In this document: positions 1 to 8,400 of the stretch, in pieces
How positions within the stretch are numbered: position 1 is the first letter of the stretch
Layout of the letters: each line of letters opens with the position of its first letter
DNA from: an uncultured Candidatus Melainabacteria bacterium
GTDB taxonomy: Bacteria > Cyanobacteriota > Vampirovibrionia > Gastranaerophilales > Gastranaerophilaceae
Length of the DNA stretch: 64,000 bases
Direction of reading: 5' to 3'
Assembly (NCBI GenBank): GCA_934754505.1
Contig: CAKVIE010000008.1
Span: forward strand, 39,906 to 103,905
Notes under the pieces: generated by a model
Database searches by the model: none
Told to the model about the DNA's origin: nothing
What the model saw: the letters and a program-made list of their open reading frames with translations, nothing else
Position numbers and translations under genes: made by a program

Positions 1-318
1 TGATTCGTGATTGGCAAATTCAGCCTTTGAAACAGCAAGTTTATATTCTATGTTGGATAATCTTGATTGTGTTTTGTCATAACGCTGCTTTGAATTTTGC
101 AAAGCTCTCTCATTATTTTCAAGCTTTTGCTGGTTTCTAATCATTTTATTTGTTTCTTGTGTTTCCAAAATTTTAAGCCGCTGGATTTTTGCCTTTGTTT
201 CTCTGCGTTTTCGTTTTATATCATGTAATTTTGACGCAAAACAAATTTCGGCACTGTTGAATGCCATTATAAAAATCAAAAAAGTACATATTCTTTTTAT
301 CCAGACGGAGCGAAGCAT
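1..318 (-). CDS. Secreted coiled-coil protein, EnvC/M23-like N-terminus (truncated by window edge)
   Basis: This minus-strand reading frame stays open to the first base of the window, so only the N-terminal 106 residues are visible. Residues 1-28 form a signal peptide (basic start, hydrophobic run, small residues before the probable cut after ICFA). From about residue 29 the chain is highly charged and heptad-like (rich in K, R, E, Q and N), as in the coiled-coil N-terminal half of EnvC/NlpD-type murein hydrolase activators and M23 peptidases. The catalytic or LytM part would lie outside the window, so the family is inferred from the N-terminal architecture alone. An AAGG sequence lies about 8 nt before the ATG and overlaps the end of the upstream small gene, suggesting translational coupling. 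It could equally be another secreted coiled-coil protein. Confidence 0.55.
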   Translation of the reverse strand, partial: MLRSVWIKRICTFLIFIMAFNSAEICFASKLHDIKRKRRETKAKIQRLKILETQETNKMIRNQQKLENNERALQNSKQRYDKTQSRLSNIEYKLAVSKAEFANHES

Positions 319-322
319 GTGC

Positions 323-427
323 TTAACCTTGGAATGCCGTAATTGCCGCCATTATTAAAGGTGTGATTACAAAACAAAATGTGATTATGATTATTATTAA
401 TTTTCTGTTATTTCTGAAAAATTCCAT
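323..427 (-). CDS. Small single-pass membrane protein (34 aa)
   Basis: A short reading frame with a good Shine-Dalgarno (AGGAG, 7 nt before ATG). It encodes MEFFRNNRK, then a strongly hydrophobic stretch (residues 10-31) that begins with five consecutive isoleucines, and ends AFQG. One transmembrane helix with a basic cytoplasmic N-terminus is predicted. Its stop lies 4 nt before the start of the secreted coiled-coil gene, so the two are almost certainly co-transcribed. No family is recognised. A role assisting the neighbouring envelope protein is guesswork from position. Confidence 0.5.
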   Translation of the reverse strand: MEFFRNNRKLIIIIITFCFVITPLIMAAITAFQG

Positions 428-536
428 ATTTTTACTCCTGATATATATTACAATTTTACTCCTAAAATTACTCATAGCAACAATGTAACAACGATTTTTA
501 CTTAATTCGAAAAATATTTACATTTTATCAAAAACA

Positions 537-1076
537 CTAATAGTGTTTTTTCAAAACGACTTGTTCCGAAATTATATAATCACATTTTGTATCAAATTTT
601 TCAACGGGAATTTGACTAAAAATCAATTCATCATAAACCAAAGCAACGAAAACACCATTCGTGTTATTCAAGTATTTATCATAATATCCGCCGCCATAAC
701 CGAGTCTGTTAAAATTTTTATCAGCAGCAAGTGCAGGAATTATAATAACATCATTTTTTTGAGGTCTTTGTACTTTTTCCTCTATCGGCTCCCAAATCCC
801 ATATTTATTTTTCTCAAGATTTTTTTTATCATATTCGCACATTATCATTCCTTGATTTTTAAGTTTTGGGACAAAAATATTTTTTTCCTTCAAATTTAAA
901 ACCCGAGATGTATCGACTTCTTTTCCAAAAGATATATACGAAAACACGTTTAGTGTTTTTTGAAATTCTTCAAGAGAAAACAAATTATCAATGATTTTTT
1001 TACTTAAAAAATCTGTATCTAATCTGTCTCGAACAGATTTACAATATTTTCGCAATTCTTGTTTTTCATTCAACAT
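537..1076 (-). CDS. 5-formyltetrahydrofolate cyclo-ligase
   Basis: The 179-residue product matches the 5-formyl-THF cyclo-ligase (MTHFS/YgfA) family in length and motifs: an N-terminal KQELRKYCKSVRDRL segment (nucleotide-binding basic region), DVIIIPALAADKNFNRLGYGGGYYDKYL (family glycine/tyrosine signature), and the C-terminal FDTKCDYIISE. It converts 5-formyl-THF to 5,10-methenyl-THF using ATP, returning folate to one-carbon metabolism in the cytoplasm. A longer in-frame extension upstream would run back through the terminator into glgP-complementary sequence, so the internal ATG before LNEKQEL is chosen. There is no Shine-Dalgarno, but a perfect TATAAT ends 6 nt before this ATG, so the mRNA is probably leaderless. 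Confidence 0.9.
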   Translation of the reverse strand: MLNEKQELRKYCKSVRDRLDTDFLSKKIIDNLFSLEEFQKTLNVFSYISFGKEVDTSRVLNLKEKNIFVPKLKNQGMIMCEYDKKNLEKNKYGIWEPIEEKVQRPQKNDVIIIPALAADKNFNRLGYGGGYYDKYLNNTNGVFVALVYDELIFSQIPVEKFDTKCDYIISEQVVLKKHY

Positions 1077-1082
1077 AAAATT

Positions 1083-1111
1083 ATTATATAAAAAAAGAGG
1101 TTCTTTGCGAA
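1083..1111 (-). promoter_or_regulatory. Sigma70-type promoter, leaderless start of cyclo-ligase gene
   Basis: On the minus strand TTCGCA and TATAAT are separated by exactly 17 nt. The -10 ends 6 nt before the ATG, so the transcript would start at or next to the start codon. The -35 lies in the loop and descending arm of the upstream terminator hairpin. Confidence 0.6.
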
Positions 1112-1120
1112 CCTCTTTTT
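1092..1120 (-). terminator. Intrinsic terminator of the phosphorylase-family gene
   Basis: A 12-bp perfect stem (AAAAAGAGGTTC with GAACCTCTTTTT) with a 5-nt loop lies 18 nt after the upstream gene's stop. A T-run follows it on the minus strand. Confidence 0.85.
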
Positions 1121-1137
1121 TCGATATTTTTATCGGA

Positions 1138-2829
1138 CTATTTGATGTTTGAGAATGTCCAAGCATCATAGTTCGGATTTTCAGTAATTTCGAAATTGTT
1201 ATCCAAACCGCCTTCTTTAGGATCTTCGTGAGCAATAGGCTTATAAAGTCTGTTATAGTATTCAATAACCATACGGTCAGAATTGAAGTATGCTTCTGAT
1301 GTTCTGACTGCTTGACGTACAAGTCTTGCCCATTGAAGTTTCTTATCATAGTAAGTCGGGATAATTTGTTTTTCGATTATGTTCATAATACATTCATAAT
1401 CTTTTCTGTGACGTTCTTCCCAAGGAATTTCATCATCAAGTCCAGGGTATTCAACTGTGTAACCGTTGATTCCGGGGAATGTACCTTCTACTGCCCAACC
1501 ATCAAAGATTGATAAGTGTAAAGCACCGTTCATGTTTGCTGACATACCTGAAGTACCTGAAGCCTCGAACGGTCTTAACGGTGTGTTGAGCCATATATCT
1601 GAACATTTTTTCAATTTAGCACTGAGATCAAGTTCGTATCCCGGAAGGATAACAACATTCTTCATTGTTCTTGATTGGTGAAGAATCTTATCGAACATTT
1701 CTCTGCCCATTACATCATCAGGGTGGAATTTACCTGCAAATACTAATTGAATTTTGTTGTCGTTTAACAATTTTGTAATTCTGTCCATATCCATGAACAA
1801 GAGCCATGCACGTTTGTAATCTGCGAAACGTCTTGCCCAAGTAATTGTTAATACGTTAGGATCAAGTCTTTTACCTGTTTGGTTTGCAATGAATTTGAAG
1901 ATTTTTGTCTTCATTTCAATTTTTGCATCTAAGTAATCTTGAAGAGTTTTTGCTTCTGCAATTCTCTTATCTTGCCAATAGTGTTGGTTTACAGCGTTTG
2001 TAATAGCTCTAATCGGGCATCTGCCTTCAACCCAATCCCACATCTTGTTTGAAACAAGACCGTGCAATTGTGATACAGCGTTTGCCAAACGGCTCATACG
2101 AAGTGCTGCAACTGTAAGCGAGAAGTGTTCACCGCCGAGTTCAACAGCTTTTTCTCTTGAACATCCTGCGAAGAAACCGCCTTGGAGAAGTGTATCAACC
2201 CAGTGTACTTCGTTTCCTGCTGCAACCGGTGTGTGAGTTGTGAATACTGTTCTTCTCTTAACTTGTGCCAAATCACCGTTGTATTGTCTTAAAAGTTCGA
2301 ATGCTGCAGGAAGTGCGTGACCTTCGTTCATGTGGATACAATCGAATTTTTCACCGATTGCTTGAAGTAATCTGATACCCGCAACGCCCAATACTGTTTC
2401 TTGTGCAATTCTGATTTTTTCATCACCATCATAAAGTTTGTGTGTGATTCTTCTTGCCCAATCCGAGTTTTCCGGAATATCTGTTGTTAATAAATAAATC
2501 GGGCATGTTCCGAAAAGTTCCGGATCAACTTTGAATGCTTTAACTTTAACTTTTTCACCGAAAATAACAACTTCAACTGATGCTGAAATAGGAGTTAAGA
2601 AATCATAATACTTACGAATGTAAGCAACTTCTACGTTTCCTTGTTCACCTATACGCTGATCGTAATAACCGAATGACCATAAAATAGAAACTCCGACCAT
2701 CGGCATTTGAAGATAACCTGCAGATTGCATGTGTGAACCTGCCAAGAATCCCAAACCGCCTGAATAAATAGCCAAAGATTGGTCTAATGCCATTTCCATT
2801 GAAAAATATGCTACGTTTGGTAGTGCCAT
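1138..2829 (-). CDS. glgP: Alpha-glucan phosphorylase family (GT35) protein with Ser at the PLP-lysine position
   Basis: The 563-residue protein is of the short alpha-glucan phosphorylase type (TIGR02094-like). Visible family landmarks are the N-terminal MEMALDQ...YSGGLGFLAG (residues 11-31), HMNEGHA (166-172), TTHTPVAAGNEVH (197-209), TWARRFADYKR (330-340), AGKFHPDD (365-372) and LNTPLRPFEASGTSGM (414-429). In true phosphorylases the last motif continues with the lysine that binds pyridoxal phosphate (EASGTSGMK). Here residue 430 is serine, confirmed by the codon TCA. Without that lysine a normal PLP-dependent phosphorolysis is not expected. It may be a GT-B transferase that kept the fold, or a degraded enzyme. 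Start: ATG with GAGG 8 nt upstream. glgC elsewhere in the window supports a glycogen context. The family call is firm; the reaction is not. Confidence 0.85.
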   Translation of the reverse strand: MALPNVAYFSMEMALDQSLAIYSGGLGFLAGSHMQSAGYLQMPMVGVSILWSFGYYDQRIGEQGNVEVAYIRKYYDFLTPISASVEVVIFGEKVKVKAFKVDPELFGTCPIYLLTTDIPENSDWARRITHKLYDGDEKIRIAQETVLGVAGIRLLQAIGEKFDCIHMNEGHALPAAFELLRQYNGDLAQVKRRTVFTTHTPVAAGNEVHWVDTLLQGGFFAGCSREKAVELGGEHFSLTVAALRMSRLANAVSQLHGLVSNKMWDWVEGRCPIRAITNAVNQHYWQDKRIAEAKTLQDYLDAKIEMKTKIFKFIANQTGKRLDPNVLTITWARRFADYKRAWLLFMDMDRITKLLNDNKIQLVFAGKFHPDDVMGREMFDKILHQSRTMKNVVILPGYELDLSAKLKKCSDIWLNTPLRPFEASGTSGMSANMNGALHLSIFDGWAVEGTFPGINGYTVEYPGLDDEIPWEERHRKDYECIMNIIEKQIIPTYYDKKLQWARLVRQAVRTSEAYFNSDRMVIEYYNRLYKPIAHEDPKEGGLDNNFEITENPNYDAWTFSNIK

Positions 2830-3078
2830 TTGTTTTTCCTCATTATCTGATAATATTTCTTATAATATTCTTACTGAACATTTATAACCATAACATAAAC
2901 AAGAGCTTTGTCACGTTTTTAATTTTTCTATAAATTCTTTCTTTTTAATTTTCACTTATTTATTTAAAAATTTTACTCGTTTTTTTTCCCTTTTTATACT
3001 ATTTTATTGAAATTTTTCGCAAAAAAAAATTTTTCTTTTCTCTTTATTAAATATATTAAGTAATGTAAAAAAAAACTA

Positions 3079-3107
3079 ATGACAAAAAATTTTTAAAATG
3101 TTATTCT
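3079..3107 (+). promoter_or_regulatory. Possible promoter of the 3128 gene cluster
   Basis: ATGACA and TATTCT are separated by 17 nt, and a GAAGGTG ribosome site follows. The rest of the 298-bp gap from 2830 is A/T-rich homopolymer-like sequence in which no gene is seen. The -10 match is only fair. Confidence 0.4.
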
Positions 3108-3127
3108 AATATTACGAAGGTGAAAAC

Positions 3128-3487
3128 ATGGGCTTATTTAATTTTTTCGGAAAATCCGAGAACTCAAAACCTAAAGATGCTCTACAAGCACAAGAAGAAA
3201 TGAAACAACGGTTGATGGAAAAATTGACCGAAAATCTTTCTGCTCATAATTTTACAAAAATGGAAATTAAAGAAGTTTTCGATATTATTGAACTTGCAGA
3301 AGCGGATATTCAAACCGTAAAAGACACTCTGAAACAAATTAAACAAACAAGTTCCGACCCTACTGCCGCAATCGAAAGAATGAAAAGAGAAGTTGCGGAA
3401 ATTCAGCAGCAAATGTCTGAAGACATTAAAACCAAAGTACGCCAAATTAAACAAAGAAAGATGTTATACAGGAAACCAAATGCTTAA
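3128..3487 (+). CDS. Small coiled-coil protein of unknown function (119 aa)
   Basis: No family is recognised. The protein starts MGLFNFFGKSE, followed by a long helical, charged region (residues 18-112) with heptad-like spacing of L, I, M and V, consistent with a coiled coil. It is rich in K, E and Q, with no signal peptide or membrane segment, so cytoplasmic. The glycine-phenylalanine N-terminus resembles that of MinE-like or septal coiled-coil proteins only superficially. A GAAGGTG Shine-Dalgarno lies 5 nt before the ATG. The last 8 bases overlap the serB-like gene, indicating translational coupling in one operon. Confidence 0.7.
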   Translation: MGLFNFFGKSENSKPKDALQAQEEMKQRLMEKLTENLSAHNFTKMEIKEVFDIIELAEADIQTVKDTLKQIKQTSSDPTAAIERMKREVAEIQQQMSEDIKTKVRQIKQRKMLYRKPNA

Positions 3488-4121
3488 ACTTGCTGTTTTT
3501 GATTTTGATTCAACACTTATGGACGGCGAAACTCTTGAATTTCTTGCCGAAGAATTCGGTTTGCGTGAAAAAATTGCAGCAATTACGGCCGAAGCTATGA
3601 ACGGCAAAATTGATTTCTTTGAAAGCCTCATTAAACGTGTTGCATTATTAAAAGGGCTTGAGCAAAACAAGGTTGAAAAAATTTGTGCAGAGCTTCCCTT
3701 GATGAAAGGTGCGAGAGAAACCATATCCGAACTTAAACAAGCAGGTTTTAAAACTGTTTGTTTTTCGGGCGGTTTTAAGTCGGCAACAGCTCCCGCAAGA
3801 AAAATCCTCGGCTTAGATGCTGATTTTTCTAATGATTTACACTTTAAATACGGAAAATTAACAGGTCTTGTCGGCGGTGAAATGATGTTTTCTTCAAGCA
3901 AAGGAACAATGCTGCAAACATTACAGAGATTACTTTCCATAACAGAAAAAAATACTGTCGCTGTGGGCGATGGGGCAAACGATTTGAGCATGTTCAAGTT
4001 CGCAGGAACAAGAGTAGCCTTTTGTGCAAAAGATGTTCTTAAAAAGGCTGCAAACGTGATTGTTGAAGAAAAAAACTTAACTTGTGCTTTAGATGGCATT
4101 TTTAAAAACTTTAATTCTTGA
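3480..4121 (+). CDS. serB: Phosphoserine phosphatase-like HAD hydrolase
   Basis: A 213-residue HAD-superfamily phosphatase with the SerB motif set: DFDSTLMDGE at residues 7-16 (nucleophile and acid aspartates, DxDxT), SGGF (motif II region) near residue 97, a lysine in SSSKGT, and GDGANDLSM (motif III Mg-binding) near residue 164. In the SerB family this removes phosphate from L-phosphoserine, the last step of serine synthesis. The length is right for SerB without the ACT domain. The ATG chosen follows AGGA and overlaps the previous gene by 8 bp; longer in-frame starts would lie inside that gene. Substrate assignment rests on family motifs only. Confidence 0.85.
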   Translation: MLKLAVFDFDSTLMDGETLEFLAEEFGLREKIAAITAEAMNGKIDFFESLIKRVALLKGLEQNKVEKICAELPLMKGARETISELKQAGFKTVCFSGGFKSATAPARKILGLDADFSNDLHFKYGKLTGLVGGEMMFSSSKGTMLQTLQRLLSITEKNTVAVGDGANDLSMFKFAGTRVAFCAKDVLKKAANVIVEEKNLTCALDGIFKNFNS

Positions 4122-4145
4122 TTTTTTTGAAAGGCTGCTTTACTT

Positions 4146-4835
4146 ATGGAAGAACACATTTTACGAAACAGAATAATAGCGTTATTACTGCTGATTTTTT
4201 TAATCATAGGAGTTGGTATGTTTTTCAAACACAAACAAGCAAAGTCAATAAAAATAGCATTTTTAGGTGATTCCATAACCGAAAACGGTTGGGTAAACGA
4301 TTACGGTTATGTAAATCTTGTTCAAACCGCTTTAGATGATGCAGGATATAATGTTACGATTATTCCTGCAGGTATCTCCGGAAATACAACAAGAGCCATG
4401 CTTAACAGAATGGATAATGATGTTATTGCTCAAAAACCTGACGTTATGTTCTTCATGGGCGGAATTAACAATATTTGGTTTGATTATGAAACCTATGACG
4501 ATTTCGAAAAAGATGTTACGGAGATTGTTAAAAAAGCTCAACAAAATAATATAAAAGTTATCCTTATCAGCTTAACAATTATTGACGAAGACTTGAACGG
4601 AATTAAAAACGAAACAATATTGGAATATAACAATTTCTTAAAGTTATTTGCCAATGAAAATAACCTTTTGTATATCGATGTCAACAAAGAAATAAGAAAT
4701 GCTTTGAAAAAGAAAAATCCGACACAAGCCGAAAACCTTTTGACTTATGACGGTGTTCATTTAAATCCTCTTGGAAACAAAATTATTGCAGATAAAATAA
4801 TAAAAGAATTTTTAAATCATAAAATAATAAAATAG
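4146..4835 (+). CDS. Membrane-anchored SGNH/GDSL-family hydrolase
   Basis: A 229-residue protein. Residues 9-27 form an uncleaved N-terminal membrane anchor (LLLLIFLIIGVGMFF), so the enzyme faces the periplasm. The SGNH blocks are all present: GDSIT (block I, catalytic Ser43), the glycine of PAGISGNTTRAML (block II), GGINNIW (block III Asn), and DGVHLNPLGN near the C-terminus (block V Asp and His). Such enzymes act as esterases, lipases or carbohydrate O-deacetylases; which one cannot be read from the sequence. It follows the phosphatase by 24 bp and probably shares its transcript. Confidence 0.85.
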   Translation: MEEHILRNRIIALLLLIFLIIGVGMFFKHKQAKSIKIAFLGDSITENGWVNDYGYVNLVQTALDDAGYNVTIIPAGISGNTTRAMLNRMDNDVIAQKPDVMFFMGGINNIWFDYETYDDFEKDVTEIVKKAQQNNIKVILISLTIIDEDLNGIKNETILEYNNFLKLFANENNLLYIDVNKEIRNALKKKNPTQAENLLTYDGVHLNPLGNKIIADKIIKEFLNHKIIK

Positions 4836-4839
4836 GGTA

Positions 4840-4867
4840 TTGTTTTATAATTATAAAGTGATAAAAT
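4840..4867 (+). promoter_or_regulatory. Possible promoter of the lipoprotein gene
   Basis: TTGTTT and TAAAAT lie 16 nt apart, about 36 nt before the lipoprotein ATG, and the gene has its own AGGAG ribosome site. A moderate match. Confidence 0.4.
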
Positions 4868-4903
4868 TTAACTGTCAGAAAAGAAATAAAGTAGGAGAAA
4901 TTT

Positions 4904-5422
4904 ATGATAAAGAAAATTTTGTGTACAGCTACATTTATTGCATTGGTTTTAGGTATGGCAGGTTGTTCGTCAAAAGCTCCTGAAAATATCGCAACTCCTG
5001 AAGAGAAAGTTGATTATATTGTTTCTGAAGCACCTGCAGCAACAAGAGAAGGTACAAAAGATCCGACAACAGGTTTTGTAAAAATCAACCCAAAATTCAA
5101 CGGTTCAGAATTACCTAAAGCAACCGAAAATGCTCCGAAATGGTTCAAAAAAGGTTTAGGCTCAAAAATTCCTGCAATGGATAACGGAAATATTATGGAA
5201 GCTGTAAACAATGATAATCAATTCTTAGCTTATGTTGCTAACATTGATGAAAATAAATTCAAAAAATACGTAGACAAACTTTTAAGCCAAGGTTATCAAT
5301 ACGGTGAAACTACATCTTGGGAAAGTCTTCAACTCTCTAATGGTCAATATGAAATCAATTTAAGATTCAGCCAAGAGGGAGATAAAGTTACAACTCTCAG
5401 AGCAAAAATCTTGGATAAATAA
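4904..5422 (+). CDS. Putative lipoprotein of unknown function (172 aa)
   Basis: The N-terminus is a lipoprotein signal: two lysines, a hydrophobic core, then the lipobox LGMAGC with the acylated cysteine at residue 21, followed by SSKAPEN. The mature part is soluble, with a repeated NENKFKKYVDKLLSQGYQY-type helix and a C-terminal strand ending KVTTLRAKILDK. No known domain is recognised. Residues 60-110 contain a PKWFKKGLGSKIPAMD segment, and short lipoproteins of this shape are usually periplasmic structural or sensing proteins. AGGAG lies 6-7 nt before the ATG. A strong terminator follows. Confidence 0.8.
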   Translation: MIKKILCTATFIALVLGMAGCSSKAPENIATPEEKVDYIVSEAPAATREGTKDPTTGFVKINPKFNGSELPKATENAPKWFKKGLGSKIPAMDNGNIMEAVNNDNQFLAYVANIDENKFKKYVDKLLSQGYQYGETTSWESLQLSNGQYEINLRFSQEGDKVTTLRAKILDK

Positions 5423-5451
5423 TTAAACAACTGATGTTTTCATAATTTCTG

Positions 5452-5482
5452 AAAAAGGCGGGATATTTATTCCCGCCTTTTA
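5452..5482. terminator. Bidirectional terminator between lipoprotein and adhesin genes
   Basis: A GC-rich stem (AAAAAGGCGGGA with TCCCGCCTTTTT) with a 7-nt loop, A-run on one side and T-run on the other. It lies between convergent genes and can serve both. Confidence 0.88.
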
Positions 5483-5492
5483 TTTATGCTAT

Positions 5493-8400
5493 TTATAACG
5501 AACTGATTTTGTTATTTAGTTGTTGCTTTGGGGAAATTTTTTCAGAATTTTCATTCTCTGATATGTTCGTGTCTTTATCAATGTTTACAACATTCAATGC
5601 ATTATTCGATGTTATAACTTCTTCAATTTGGTTTTTCACTGATGCTTGAATTACATATTTTTGCAGATAGAGATTTTCATAAGCCATTGTAGTAGGCATT
5701 TCATATATCAAAGCCTCTGTTTTTTCAACAGTTCTCTCACCGACTTTTGTATTTCTCATCAAAGCTGCATTAAGTGTCGTGGTCGTATTATTCATACTGT
5801 TGTAATTCATATCATCATTTACTAAAATCTTGCGGCCTTGACGTGTTACGTTAATCGCATTTGTAATAATATTGTTACTGCCATTTACAATTAACATACC
5901 GGGAGTCTGCGTCATATATAACTGGATATCAGCATCAAGCAACGGTTGTTTGCCGGTATTATTTATAACTATACGTTTTTTACCAACATTAAATATTGCT
6001 TCTGTGCCTATAACCAAATTATTTATCGTCAAATTATCCGAAGTCGTATTTATAGCTAACTTGTCAGCCTTAATTGCATTTATATTTACATCAGCATTTG
6101 TATCAATGTTCAAAAATCCGGTTTCAAGTTTCGTATAATTTGCACCTGCACCTTTAGTCTTGACTGATGTAACTTTACCAGCTTCAACAGAGATTTTGTT
6201 ACCCTCTGCAAGCAAAATATTTAACGGTGTATTCTCTGTTCCAATATTATCATTAGCCTTCAAGTCAATTGATTTAACATTAAAATTATCATCATTATCC
6301 GAAAGTCCATTATATATTGACTTACGGGAAATAATCTTCACATCATCAACATAACTGTTCGTGTTGCCGAAAATAATTCCGATATTAAAATCTTGAGAAG
6401 CTGTAATATCTAATCTGTCAACTTGTGCATTTATATTGCCGCCCAAGCTCAAATCTTTTACCGACAAATCTTTTGATTTAATATTAAGAATATTCTTCAA
6501 GTCCGCATTGGCTATCGAAATCGAGTTCGCCGCATTGATATTTGTATCACCTGCGACCGTCAACTTATTCGTAATTTGTGTATCTTTTGAGTTATTAACA
6601 AAATCACCGCCGACATTCGCATTTCCGATTGTTGTCGTTTCTGTTGAGGTAATTTGAGAGTTGCCAACAACTGAAATATTTTTAATTTCCGTATTTACGG
6701 AACCGTTCGTCAAATCGCCTTTTATTACAGCATTTGTAATCAAAGTTTTATCAGATGTCGTAATATTTGCATTTTCTGATATCGTCATATCGGCAACTTC
6801 TGCTATTGTTGAATTTGTTGTTAAATTCTTCAAGTCTGCATTGGCTATCGAAATCGAATTCGCCGCATTGATATTTGTATCACCTGCGACCGTCAACTTA
6901 TTCGTAATTTGTGTATCTTTTGAGTTATTAACAAAATCACCGCCGACATTCGCATTTCCGATTGTTGTCGTTTCTGTTGAGGTAATTTGAGAGTTGCCAA
7001 CAACTGAAATATTTTTAATTTCCGTATTTACGGAACCGTTCGTCAAATCGCCTTTTATTACAGCATTTGTAATCAAAGTTTTATCAGATGTCGTAATATT
7101 TGCATTTTCTGATATCGTCATATCGGCAACTTCTGCTATTGTTGAATTTGTTGTTAAATTCTTCAAGTCTGCATTGGCTATCGAAATCGAATTCGCCGCA
7201 TTGATATTTGTATCACCTGCGACCGTCAACTTATTCGTAATTTGTGTATCTTTTGAGTTATTAACAAAGTTACCGCCGATATTCGCATTTCCGATTGTTG
7301 TCGTTTCTGTTGAGGTGATATCTGTATTACCAGCCACGGTAATTTCTGAAACATTCGTATTTGCTGAATTATTAACAAAATCACCGCCGACATTCGCATT
7401 TCCGATTGTTGTCGTTCCCGTGGTTGTAATATCTGCATTATTTATAATATTAGAATTTAAAATTTCTGCAGTAGTTGAATCAGTTTTGATACTTTGCAAT
7501 GTCGAATTTGAAACAACAAGTTTATCAGAAGTATTTTCCAACGGTGAATTTATAACAATATCCGATAAATTCGTTTGAGCCGCAGAAACAATATTAACTC
7601 CGTTTGCTGCAATATTACCGACTAAAGCAGTGTCTTTACAGCTCTTTATATTCAACATGCCGCCTGCTGAAACATCTTTCACAACAACCGATAAATCCGC
7701 TAATGATGAGATATTTGCATCTCCGTTTACAACAGCAGAAATAACATTTAAGCTGCTTCCTATTCCGTTAATATAAGCATTTTCGGCTGAATATTGCAAA
7801 CCGTTTTGCACATCGCTGCTCTTTGTATTTACATTGAAATATTTTATTACAGAGCCAATATCATTACCGACAGTCAATAAAATATTTTCTGCAACAACAT
7901 TTGCTTTTTCATCATAAGCTGCATTTACGATATTTCCTGCCGTTGAAAGAACAACTTTTGCCAAAGTGCTATCCGAAGTTGTTGTTCCCGTCACTGCATC
8001 ATAAGTATTGAATGAACGGATTTCGTTAATATTCAAATCTCTGTTTGATTTTAAATATATACTCGCTCCATTACCTGCATAAGCAGTAATATCACGGTTT
8101 GCCGTCAAGTTAATTTCAGAATTTTCCGAGCCTATATTGCCTAAACCTGCCGATAATACAACTTGTTCGCCCTTTATTGCCGAATTTTCATCAGAATTGA
8201 TTATTGATTTTTCAGAAGTTAAGAATACGTTTTTAGATGCTTTAATCGAGCCTATCTTCATATCCTTTAAACCGTTTTGGTAATTGTCTAATGCCTGTTG
8301 TCGTTCTTCATCAGTCGTCAAAGAATCAAGATATTCTTGTGATAATTCTTCTTTTGAAATTAATGAAATAGAAATATCACTCATGCCCGATGCTACGCCA

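Noticed and set aside
3464..4276. 270-codon open frame on the minus strand opposite the serB-like gene
   Set aside because: It is an antisense shadow: the plus strand carries clear HAD motifs with a coupled start, and the minus product has no recognisable domain or ribosome site.
6493..7317. Possible CRISPR-like array
   Set aside because: The repeat unit is 333 bp, in frame and coding; there are no short repeats with unique spacers and no cas genes anywhere in the window.
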